DNA of 51,419 nt from a bacterium (GTDB lineage Bacteria > Acidobacteriota > Thermoanaerobaculia > Multivoradales > JAHEKO01). Both the position numbers and the translations under genes were made by a program. The notes beneath the pieces were generated by a model. That model was not told the origin of the DNA. It saw nothing but the letters and a program-made list of their open reading frames with translations, and searched no databases. Every line of letters starts with the position of its first letter. Position 1 is the first letter of the stretch. The stretch is from the NCBI GenBank assembly GCA_024224155.1, contig JAAENP010000057.1, positions 1 to 51,419 on the forward strand, given 5' to 3'. Of this stretch, positions 44,284 to 51,419 are shown piece after piece.

Positions 44284-46188
44284 TTACTCCCGGTCGGTGT
44301 CGAACGACCAGTGCAAGTCCCAGAGGGCGACGGTTAGTGCCCGCCGGTCGAGGTTGCCGAGCACCTCATCGGCCACGGTCGCCGGTTGTCGCGCACTGAG
44401 CTCGATGACGTGAGCGGCGGGAGCGAGCTCGAACGGCCCTATCGAGTGCGTGCCGAGCGCGGTACCGACTTCGATGACCGCGATCGGGTTTCTGTCCAGG
44501 CTCACGTCCAGCGTACGGGGCTCGGCAAAGCCGTGCAGCTCCAACTCGAGCTCCACGCTCAGAGTTTCGGTGGTGGTATTGGTCACGGTCAGCGATCCGT
44601 GTTGGCTCATCCAGCGATAGGTACGGTCCCCCTTGTACTCGCGCCAATGGAAACCGTCCGAAAGACTTGTCAAGAGCCGCAGCCCAGGCCGGTCGTCGAC
44701 CGCGAACAGGAAGGCATCGTCAAAGGTACCGACCGCTGTAAGCCCCTCGGGCGAAGCGTGACCCGAAAGCCAGTGACCGAAGGGACTCGGTCGTCGCACC
44801 AGCAGATGGCTGAAGCCCCGCTGCGCGAGCCCCGCGATGAATCCGGGATCGGCGCAGTCTTCGATGCCCGTGGGCGTCGAGATATCGGGCGCGAAGCGAA
44901 GGAAGAACGTAAGCTCCGCGCCACTTCCGGACGGCACGCAGTCCAGGGCTCGCACGGGCTCGGTCTGGTGCGCCAGCCAGCGGTGGGCGGATGTCGGCAG
45001 TACCTCTCGCCAGCGGAATGGCGGCAGCGGCGTCAGCTCGAGCAGCGTGAACGCGACCAGCGCGGTCGCCGAGAGCCTGGCGGCGGGCGAACGGCTGCGG
45101 GCCAGCCGTGCGGCTCCAATCGCCCCCAGGATCGCCAGCGCTAGAAATACCACCAACCCGAACCGCGCGTAGGCCCGGAACATGGGCAAGACCTCGTAGA
45201 TCAGAGCCGAGGGTGCCAGCAACGATGACCAACCCTCGTTTGCCGATGGCGCCAGCGAGAACCAGAAGGCGCCTCCCGCCGCGAGAACCAGAGCCGGGGC
45301 GGCGGCGAGGCCAGTAGCGCGGCTGCCTCGAAGGTACTCCACCAAGGCCACGGTGCTGAGCAGTAGAAGACCGGCGCCGACCGTGACCTGCTGCTCGAGC
45401 AGTCCGTCGAGCGCCTGCCCGGCCCAGAGGTCGCGGGTCCAGGAGCCGAAAAGCGGATGCTCGACCGGCGGCACCAGGTAACTCCACCAGCGTGCACCGT
45501 AGAGCAGGAGATCTTCACGGGGAAACCCGAGGGCACTCGGGTTCACGAGCACCGTCGGCGCGGTGAGTGCGAGGTGCGTCACTGCTGCAATACCGAGCGC
45601 CGCCAGCGTTGCTAGCGTCGTCGCGAGATTGCGAGCCCACGGCCGCCGCTCAAGCGCGCGTCCCAGGCAGAGCCCGAGGAGCACGAATGGCGTCACCACG
45701 GCCGCGATCAGGCCGTAGTAGTAGCTGGACAGCACGACGAGAGCTGTCGCCAAGGCCAGCAGCAGCGCCCGCGGCAGGCTCCACCGTTCAAAGCACAGCC
45801 ACAGTGCCAGCAGATAGAGGGGCAGCCATTGGGTCTGGGAACCGTGCGCGTGGTAAGCGGATTGGGCGACGTGAAAAGGAGCGAAGCCGTATAGGAGACC
45901 GGCCAGCCAGGCCGCCGGCCGGGAGGCGGCGAGACGAAACGCCAGCAGGTAGGCAAGAAGAGCGGCCAGGGGAAAGCTCGCGAGCACCACGATGTTGAGC
46001 GCTCGGATGCCGTCTCCGGTGACCCCGGCAACGGCGGCGCCCAGATAGTCGGTCGCCGGCTGGGTGAAGAGGCTCCACCCGCGTGGATTCTCGAACTGGT
46101 AGGCGACGATGAAAGGGTCGGCGTGCCGTCCGACGATCTCCGATCCGAAGAGTCGCGAGCCAGGGTCGCGCAACACCGGCGCGGCCAT
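44284..46188 (-). CDS. Polytopic membrane protein, GT-C/YfhO-like
   Basis: A membrane protein of at least 634 residues with about 11 predicted helices and a soluble C-terminal part. ENPRGWSLFTQPATDYLG and the loop pattern resemble GT-C or YfhO-like transferases; no catalytic residue can be fixed. The annotated ATG at 46188 has no ribosome binding site and cuts into the first hydrophobic stretch. In-frame translation continues 25 codons upstream to ATT 46263, directly after AGGAG, adding PLRWPEWLRGAGGIFVVATG. I therefore suspect the gene starts there. It follows the DsbA-like gene without a gap. Confidence 0.6.
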   Translation of the reverse strand: MAAPVLRDPGSRLFGSEIVGRHADPFIVAYQFENPRGWSLFTQPATDYLGAAVAGVTGDGIRALNIVVLASFPLAALLAYLLAFRLAASRPAAWLAGLLYGFAPFHVAQSAYHAHGSQTQWLPLYLLALWLCFERWSLPRALLLALATALVVLSSYYYGLIAAVVTPFVLLGLCLGRALERRPWARNLATTLATLAALGIAAVTHLALTAPTVLVNPSALGFPREDLLLYGARWWSYLVPPVEHPLFGSWTRDLWAGQALDGLLEQQVTVGAGLLLLSTVALVEYLRGSRATGLAAAPALVLAAGGAFWFSLAPSANEGWSSLLAPSALIYEVLPMFRAYARFGLVVFLALAILGAIGAARLARSRSPAARLSATALVAFTLLELTPLPPFRWREVLPTSAHRWLAHQTEPVRALDCVPSGSGAELTFFLRFAPDISTPTGIEDCADPGFIAGLAQRGFSHLLVRRPSPFGHWLSGHASPEGLTAVGTFDDAFLFAVDDRPGLRLLTSLSDGFHWREYKGDRTYRWMSQHGSLTVTNTTTETLSVELELELHGFAEPRTLDVSLDRNPIAVIEVGTALGTHSIGPFELAPAAHVIELSARQPATVADEVLGNLDRRALTVALWDLHWSFDTDRE

Positions 46189-46264
46189 GAGCAGGGTGAG
46201 ACCGGTCGCGACAACGAAGATGCCACCGGCTCCGCGCAGCCACTCGGGCCACCGTAACGGAATA

Positions 46265-47086
46265 CTAGCTCCTGGCCTCTTCGGGGATCGGCAGGTTGAG
46301 ACGCGTCAACTCCTCGTTAATGAGCTTGGCGAAACCGCTGAAGGGCTGGGCCCCTCGCAGGTAGCGGCCGTTGACGAAGAAGGCCGGTGTCCCGGTCAGC
46401 TGCATCGACCGAGCCTCTGCCGTGTCCTCGTCCACGGTCTTCTTGTTGCTGAGATCCTTGAAGTCCTGTTCGAACTTGGCGACGTCGAGGCCGAGGTCTC
46501 GAGCATGTTGAACCAGCTGGTCGTACTTCACGTTCTTTTGGTCGGCGAAGAGCTTGTCGTGGTATTCCCAGAACTTGTTCTGCTTGTGCGCGGCTTCCGA
46601 CGCCACATGGGCCGCCGGCGCTGCCGGGTGGAGTGACGGCAGCGGGAAATGCTTCCAGACTACTCGTACGTTGCCGCCGTAGACCTCTTGGATTCGTTCG
46701 AGCGTCGGATTCACGCGCGAGCAGAACGGGCACTGAAAATCCGAGAACTCGGCAATCGTGATGGGTGCGCTGGACGGCCCCTTTACCGGGGAGCCCGAGG
46801 TTTTGATCGGATAGACCCGGTTCGGATCGGGCCCTCGTCGCGCGGGTTGTGCCGCCGGCGCCGCCTGTGCCGGAGCCTGTATCGGGCCCGAACTCTTGAG
46901 CGCGGCGACTCGATCGTCGATCTCTCCGAGCTCGTTCTGGAGCGCATCGAGAGAGCGCATGTTCGTAAACGAGATCATGAGTACGACCACGATCCCCGCC
47001 AGCGTCGCCAGACCGATGGCGTCAACGCCGGATTGCGGTGCGGGAGGTGGTGCCGGTCTAGGTGTTTGTGGTTTGTTCTTGGCCAT
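46265..47086 (-). CDS. DsbA-family thiol-disulfide oxidoreductase, membrane-anchored
   Basis: A 273-residue protein: Pro-rich cytosolic start, a membrane helix at about 24-42, a coiled linker, then a thioredoxin_4/DsbA domain. The active site is CPFC (Cys119, Cys122) in FSDFQCPFCSR, and the cis-Pro loop is GTPAFFVNG. HFPLPSLHPAAPAAHVA is typical of DsbA/DsbG-like periplasmic oxidoreductases. It likely forms or isomerises disulfides in exported proteins, which would suit the Cys-rich secreted protein 3 kb away (inference). It starts 6 bases after the vWA gene. Confidence 0.88.
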   Translation of the reverse strand: MAKNKPQTPRPAPPPAPQSGVDAIGLATLAGIVVVLMISFTNMRSLDALQNELGEIDDRVAALKSSGPIQAPAQAAPAAQPARRGPDPNRVYPIKTSGSPVKGPSSAPITIAEFSDFQCPFCSRVNPTLERIQEVYGGNVRVVWKHFPLPSLHPAAPAAHVASEAAHKQNKFWEYHDKLFADQKNVKYDQLVQHARDLGLDVAKFEQDFKDLSNKKTVDEDTAEARSMQLTGTPAFFVNGRYLRGAQPFSGFAKLINEELTRLNLPIPEEARS

Positions 47087-47092
47087 TGCCAG

Positions 47093-48232
47093 TCACTCCT
47101 CGGGAAAGTCGAAGCCATTCTCGCGGGCCTGTTCGCGAATCGTCCCGCGCACCACCTCGTCGAACGATCTCGGATTGCGGGCTCCGAAGGCGGCCGTTCG
47201 GTTCGCGACCGCGCGCCGCCGCTCGATTCCCAGCTCGGCGATACGTTGCCGCAGCTCCAGCCGGGCCTCTCGCATCTCATCTACGTAGAGAAAACGCTCC
47301 TCGGTCGTCATTCCGCTCATCTCTCGAGGGAGCTCGCGAACCGCAATCGAGGCCAGGTCGACGCGGCCTTGATCCACGGAGTTGACCAGGTCCCAATCGG
47401 GCGAGTAGAGCGGACTCGCTTTGGTCATGGCCCGGGTCGCGGCCACCGCGGCGCCGAGGCTGGAGGCGTTTTCGTCCTCCTTGGCGAGGCTCCTGCGCCA
47501 GGCCTTGCCCTCCTTGCCGACGGGGATGTAGGTTTTGTTCATCAGGGCTCCGAGCTCGCTCAGGCTGTTGTCGAACCTGGTCGGCACCACGACCGTCGGA
47601 GTCGTGTGATCGATCGCGGTGAACTGTCCATCGGCCAGCTGCGCCATCTCGCGCCAGCTGGCGGCGTCGGCGTGGTCGGGCTGTCCGCAGAAGATCGCGC
47701 TGAGCAGGATGTTTCGCTCTCGGGCCGCCTCGCTCATCTCGCGGAAGTCGACGTCGAGCTCTTGATCCGCCGACTCGTTGCCAGCAACAAAGAGGAGCTT
47801 GAGAGCGTTCTCGGATTCGGACCATTCCAGCCGCTCCAGCGCGGTCTGAATGGCCCTTCCGACGTATTCGTTGGCGCCTCGGCTCTCGAGAGCGAACAGC
47901 CGCTCCGAAACCAGATCCAAGTCGGCGGTCAGGCCGGTTTCGATACGTCCCCATCCGTCGGCCGGGCTGCCCGTCTGATTGCCGTAGGTGAGGATCGCGA
48001 CCCGCAAGTTCGGTGTCGGCTCGGCCTCCGCCAGATCATTGATGATCTCCCAGATTTTGATCCGAGTGGAGTCGATCAACCCCCTCATGGTGCCGCTGGT
48101 GTCCAACGAGATCACCAGGTCGATCGGTTCTCCTTGCGGTGCGACCGAAGCCGAGAGAGCCGCCTCTGAGATCAGGCACGCCCCTGCCAAGAGGAGCGCG
48201 ATTCCAATTCCTGGCAGCTGACGCGCGATCAT
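47093..48232 (-). CDS. Exported von Willebrand factor type A domain protein
   Basis: The 379-residue protein has a signal peptide (residues about 1-28). A vWA domain follows from about residue 37: LVISLDTSGTM supplies the MIDAS motif (DxSxT variant), and LLFVAGNESADQELD a later metal-loop residue. A helical C-terminal half (REARLELRQRIAELGIERRR) comes after. The domain likely mediates metal-dependent protein contacts in the periplasm. The organisation vWA, DsbA-like, membrane protein on one strand with minimal gaps suggests an operon. Confidence 0.85.
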   Translation of the reverse strand: MIARQLPGIGIALLLAGACLISEAALSASVAPQGEPIDLVISLDTSGTMRGLIDSTRIKIWEIINDLAEAEPTPNLRVAILTYGNQTGSPADGWGRIETGLTADLDLVSERLFALESRGANEYVGRAIQTALERLEWSESENALKLLFVAGNESADQELDVDFREMSEAARERNILLSAIFCGQPDHADAASWREMAQLADGQFTAIDHTTPTVVVPTRFDNSLSELGALMNKTYIPVGKEGKAWRRSLAKEDENASSLGAAVAATRAMTKASPLYSPDWDLVNSVDQGRVDLASIAVRELPREMSGMTTEERFLYVDEMREARLELRQRIAELGIERRRAVANRTAAFGARNPRSFDEVVRGTIREQARENGFDFPEE

Positions 48233-48308
48233 CTCAGACTATTCCAGGGGGGCGGTACGCGTCTCGGCATTTGCATACGTACGTTACCCACGCGGCGCCT
48301 ACCCTACA

Positions 48309-49793
48309 TCACGAGGACTTCGAAGAGCTCTCTCCGGAAGCCTGTTGGCGTACCGCGACGGATTCGGCGGCGCTGTCTACCGCTCGGCCGATTCGGGGAC
48401 GGGCCGTGAACCAAATCAGCAGCAGTGGCACTGCGATCGACATGGCGCGAATGGCCGCGATGGGAAGTTCTACGCCAGTATGAATAGCCAACTCGCCGAG
48501 AAGAATGACTTCACCTCCTTGTAGCAGCGCGAGTATGCCCACTCCCAGCGCGAGACGGTGGTCGCGAAACGGCCGAACCAACGCAACCCACATTGCCGCG
48601 AAGAGTGCGAACTGAAACGCCGGCATCAAAGAGACAACCCCTTGAACATCGGTGTAAGTATGCCCCAGGTGGAAAGACTCCAGCCGCTGGGCCGCGGGCC
48701 AGAGCCAAACCCGCCCCAATACACCGACAACAACTCCGGCGGTCGTGCCGGTCACAAGGGCTCGAATCGCGAGCAGGCTCTTTGAGCTCGAGCCCTGCTC
48801 AGCCGGAAGGCGGTAGGCCGTCCAGATGACGATCGCGGCGGCCGTAAGCACCTGGTAGAAGGCGTGAATGGCGATTGCGTAGGAACCGACGATCGTGGCG
48901 GGGATCGCCAGTATCAGCAAACGGGCGCTTCCCAGGAAGACAAAGAGCGGTAGCGCTGCCAGACTTGCTAGGGCTTTCTGGCCGGAGGAGACTGGCAGGA
49001 AGAGAGCCGCGGCCAGGTAGACCGGCAGGAGCGGCGTCACGACACAGGCCGGAGTCACGAGCCACGCTCCGTGGGGGGTCGTCAGCAAATTGTCTGCGAC
49101 CTCGACCTCAACTCCCAGGGTCTTCATGAACGCCGCGGCGACAAGCGTCGACCAGCGAGCGATCTCCAGAACCACAGTGCTCCTCATCAACCAGGGAGCC
49201 AGGAGGAAGAACAGAAGTACGAAGAGGCAAAGCACGCCCAGGAACTGCAAGGTATTCTGCGGCGGAAACGAGCTTCTCTCCTCCGGGGGAATCGACGTTC
49301 CCTCCTGCGACCGGAGCGAAGAGCCCATCCAGATGAACACATATCCGGCGGCGACTGCGATCAAGAGCGCCGGCCAAAGGTAAATGTGGAGGAAAGAGAA
49401 GACATCGCCCTGATCGGCGACCATCGAGAGCGAGCCGATTCGAACCAGGTTGAGGAGGAGAATGATCCCCAGGCCCAACGCGCAGCCCAGGATCCTTCTT
49501 CGCCAACGCACCGGAAAGGCCAGTATCGCGCCCAGGACCAGCGCCATCGGATCCGCCCCCGTGCAGCTGAGCCCGACGAACACCGAGCTTGGCTCGGTGC
49601 CGGCCAGTGTGCACGCGATGCGGCCCTGAAGCCCGGAAAAAGGGAGCAGAACGTTGACCTGAACCCAGGGAATCCGGACGACCGCAAAGAGTGCCAGCAC
49701 CCAGAGCGAAGCCCTGAATACGAACGCGACGCCTGAGTTCCGACCGAGAAGTGGCCCGGATGTGCGCGAGTCGCCGGACGCTGATTCTCCCAT
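48309..49793 (-). CDS. Exosortase-family membrane protein with duplicated catalytic triad
   Basis: From the ATG at 49793 the product is 494 residues; a longer in-frame extension to 50351 is rejected because it is Arg/Ser-rich and overlaps the divergent gene. It has two exosortase-like halves. Half 1: Cys77 in VGLSCTGADP, Arg118 in LLNLVRIGSL, His136 in FSFLHIYLW. Half 2: Cys250 in VTPACVVTPL, Arg291 in FLGSARLLIL, His310 in AIAIHAFYQVL. The Cys-Arg spacing is 41 in both halves and Arg-His 18 and 19. About 13 membrane helices in total. Exosortases cleave C-terminal sorting signals of exported proteins. Confidence 0.75.
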   Translation of the reverse strand: MGESASGDSRTSGPLLGRNSGVAFVFRASLWVLALFAVVRIPWVQVNVLLPFSGLQGRIACTLAGTEPSSVFVGLSCTGADPMALVLGAILAFPVRWRRRILGCALGLGIILLLNLVRIGSLSMVADQGDVFSFLHIYLWPALLIAVAAGYVFIWMGSSLRSQEGTSIPPEERSSFPPQNTLQFLGVLCLFVLLFFLLAPWLMRSTVVLEIARWSTLVAAAFMKTLGVEVEVADNLLTTPHGAWLVTPACVVTPLLPVYLAAALFLPVSSGQKALASLAALPLFVFLGSARLLILAIPATIVGSYAIAIHAFYQVLTAAAIVIWTAYRLPAEQGSSSKSLLAIRALVTGTTAGVVVGVLGRVWLWPAAQRLESFHLGHTYTDVQGVVSLMPAFQFALFAAMWVALVRPFRDHRLALGVGILALLQGGEVILLGELAIHTGVELPIAAIRAMSIAVPLLLIWFTARPRIGRAVDSAAESVAVRQQASGESSSKSS

Positions 49794-50172
49794 TCTTGCT
49801 CGACTCCGGGACGTTCGAGCGGGTGTGCCCTCTCCCGCTGCGAGCCGGAAGTATAGCCCTCGATCCGTCGATCGGCGGCTGTTTGACTCCCTCCAGGGAC
49901 TTGGCGTAAGGTGTTTTGTATTGTAAGTAAGCCGTCGGGGATGGAGGCTCCCGGCGGTGGAGAGGAGTTCGGTGGGGCGGAACAGGCTCGAGGGAGACCC
50001 CCCGTGGCGCCGGGTCAGCGAGTGCCCTCCCGCAAGCGGGCCATTCTCCAATATAGACGCTCTTCGATGGGTTGCTGACGGTCTCCTGACGGTCGTTGTG
50101 ATTGGATTGACTTCCTGTAGAAGTCTTTGGAGACAAGGATATTTCCGTGAACCGGAGTCAGTGAGGGCTGTG
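49794..50172. other. Structured 380-bp divergent intergenic region
   Basis: No gene is visible. CCCGGCG (49950-49956) can pair with CGCCGGG (50008-50014), enclosing a G-rich segment; CCCGCAAGCGGG (50029-50040) is a small hairpin. CTGACGGTC occurs twice as a direct repeat (50075-50083 and 50086-50094), with an 11-bp period, 12 bp before a TTGACT (50107-50112) that may be a -35. No good -10 was found. GAGGG at 50164-50168 is the ribosome binding site for the + strand gene. Confidence 0.5.
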
Positions 50173-51419
50173 ATGTCTAGAAGCAAAGGTTGCTGTAGTT
50201 CCCGACCTCTGAGTCGAGCGATGCGCGCGGAGCAAACGACCGGCAGGACGGCGGCCATGGGGCTGGTGCTGGGCGTGCTCTTGCTGGGCAGCGCTCCGGC
50301 CGTGTGGGCCCAGTGCAACTCGGATCTGACGCTGGTGCTGAGCAACAACATCGGCTTGATCGTGGGCGAGGTCGAGACCGTTACGCTGATTGTGGATAAC
50401 CAGTCTCCCCAGCTTGCCCAGGAGTTCGAGACCGTCTTCTACCGGCCGAACTGCGAGATGGTGGATGCGAGCAAGGATCCGGACGACCCGCTCTCTTGCG
50501 ACCCCTTGGAGGATGGCTTCGGGGGCGTCCAGCGTCCGTTCAACGTGACCGCTTCATCACTGCGTCCAGAAACCACCTGCCCCGGGGTCGTGTTGACCGA
50601 CTTTGCGGTGGGCGGGATACCCGGACCGGCGAGCATCGAATTCACGTTTCCGAGCCAGCCGGGAGGGGTTCTGACCCTGGGTCCGCAAAGCAGCTGCCAG
50701 ATCGTCTTCCAGCTCGAGGTCGCAAATTTTCCGGAGGACTTCCCGGCCGATTTCATCGTCCGTCAAATTGCTGGACAGGCCGGGTCCTGTGTCGACAGCC
50801 CGCTGGGCTCGCAGTCCAAGGATACGGCGGGGACGACCTTCGGCCTGCCGTTTTGCGGCGCCTCGGTGGACAAGCAGGTTTCGTGCGATGGCGGCCTTAC
50901 CTGGCACGATGTCGATCCCAACCTGGGCGACGAAATCCCAGACGGTGTGGCCGAGGGCTGTATCGGCTGGGACGACCCGAATAGTCCTCCCGAGGTCAGG
51001 GTTCGTTACTTTGCTCGGAATCTCTCCACCAACAATTTCGAATCAGGCAATGACCTGACGTCGTGCAGTCTCTCTGATAGCAATCCGGCGGTTCTCGGAG
51101 CACCGATCGACATCGGCACGTTGGTCAGCGGTGTGGACTTCTCATTCGAGACCGAGCTGCTGGAGTGCAACGCGGCGTTGGAGCTCAACGAGCCGAACAC
51201 GGCGACGCTGGACTGCATCTGCCCGGCCGACGTGGGGCAGAACATCCCGATCCAGAGGACTGACGAGGCCGACATCGAATGCCAGGCCCCGGCGCTGGAG
51301 GTGAGCAAGGAGTGCACGGCGGAGCTGGATCCCGACACCGGTGACTTCATCTACACGGTGACCGCGACGAACCCGGCGAATCCGAGCGGGGCGACCCTGA
51401 ATAACTGTGTCTTGACCGA
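50173..51419 (+). CDS. Secreted Cys-rich protein with DUF11-like repeat, 3' truncated by window edge
   Basis: The frame from the ATG at 50173 (GAGGG five bases before it; in-frame GTG at 50161/50170 and ATG at 50221 also possible) stays open to the window end, 415+ residues. The signal peptide has hydrophobic core MGLVLGVLLLGSAPAVWA, cleaved near AQC. The mature part is acidic with many Cys in pairs. A repeat of DUF11 type appears at the end (APALEVSKECTAELDPDTGD followed by FIYTVTATNP). Such repeats occur in large adhesive surface proteins. It is a plausible substrate of the divergent exosortase-like protein, but its C-terminus, where a sorting signal would be, is outside the window. Confidence 0.8.
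   Translation, partial: MSRSKGCCSSRPLSRAMRAEQTTGRTAAMGLVLGVLLLGSAPAVWAQCNSDLTLVLSNNIGLIVGEVETVTLIVDNQSPQLAQEFETVFYRPNCEMVDASKDPDDPLSCDPLEDGFGGVQRPFNVTASSLRPETTCPGVVLTDFAVGGIPGPASIEFTFPSQPGGVLTLGPQSSCQIVFQLEVANFPEDFPADFIVRQIAGQAGSCVDSPLGSQSKDTAGTTFGLPFCGASVDKQVSCDGGLTWHDVDPNLGDEIPDGVAEGCIGWDDPNSPPEVRVRYFARNLSTNNFESGNDLTSCSLSDSNPAVLGAPIDIGTLVSGVDFSFETELLECNAALELNEPNTATLDCICPADVGQNIPIQRTDEADIECQAPALEVSKECTAELDPDTGDFIYTVTATNPANPSGATLNNCVLT

Noticed and set aside
49940-50042. Possible SRP RNA or 6S RNA in the exosortase intergenic region
   Set aside because: The SRP apical motif (GGUCAGG...GGAAGG...AGCAGCC) and a 6S-like bubble are absent; only generic GC pairing remains.
49794-50351. N-terminal extension of the exosortase-like frame to 50351
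   Set aside because: The added 186 residues are Arg/Ser/Thr-rich, contain no helix or motif and overlap the divergent secreted-protein gene and the promoter region.

Overview
The window is GC-rich DNA, densely packed on both strands, with many GTG/TTG starts and 4-bp stop/start overlaps. It opens with the C-terminal part of an Oar/OmpA-like TonB-dependent receptor and closes with the N-terminal part of a cysteine-rich secreted protein with a DUF11-like repeat, divergent from an exosortase-family gene. With the Sat-APS kinase fusion, a TPP-riboswitch thiC and mostly metabolic gene content, this points to an environmental Gram-negative chromosome. I lean towards Acidobacteriota (Thermoanaerobaculia-like), but that is an inference from gene style, not a marker-gene assignment. 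I see no rRNA, tRNA, CRISPR array, transposase or prophage.

Layout. 1-2200: receptor 3' end, terminator and a small palindromic repeat pair. 2.2-8.9 kb: ppk1, a CDF-like membrane protein with an SRPBCC protein, a lipoprotein dienelactone hydrolase, and thiC behind a TPP riboswitch. 8.9-14 kb: structured repeat copy A, a DEAD-box helicase, two alpha/beta hydrolases, a small lipoprotein, a PDZ protein and an ACT-domain protein. 14-16.2 kb: a GT-C/GT39-like membrane protein. 16.3-18.7 kb: a thiol-redox neighbourhood with a TRX-type arsenate reductase fused to a hotdog thioesterase, an EEP nuclease/phosphatase, a probable UGA-containing (selenocysteine) ArsC/Spx-like protein, and a YtxJ-type bacilliredoxin. 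18.7-24.2 kb: ankyrin and SGNH proteins, then cysQ and sat-cysC (PAPS synthesis and turnover) and manA. 24.2-28 kb: infC with a non-canonical start, a zinc-ribbon protein, an anchored unknown and gmd.

28-33 kb: a TetR-controlled molybdenum hydroxylase operon resembling 4-hydroxybenzoyl-CoA reductase (C, A, B), with a promoter, operator and start codon folded into about 45 bp. 33-38 kb: a second TetR gene, yjbQ, and a coupled receiver-kinase / receiver-PAS-GGDEF-EAL pair. 38-42.7 kb: heat-shock genes (hsp20; cbpA-clpB) flanking repeat copy B. 43-46.2 kb: a methyltransferase, speD and a membrane protein. 46.2-48.2 kb: a DsbA-like protein and a vWA protein. 48.3-51.4 kb: the exosortase-like protein, a 380-bp structured intergenic region and the secreted DUF11-like protein.

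Most striking observations: (1) a probable selenoprotein with in-frame UGA replacing the first Cys of a CxxC motif; (2) an exosortase-family protein that carries the Cys/Arg/His triad twice with nearly identical spacing, next to a candidate surface substrate; (3) two copies, 30 kb apart, of a roughly 230-bp structured repeat whose long inverted arms are maintained in both copies; (4) an arsenate reductase-thioesterase fusion; (5) infC with only AUA/AUC available as start; (6) a receiver domain with Glu in place of the phospho-acceptor Asp, translationally coupled to a c-di-GMP enzyme.
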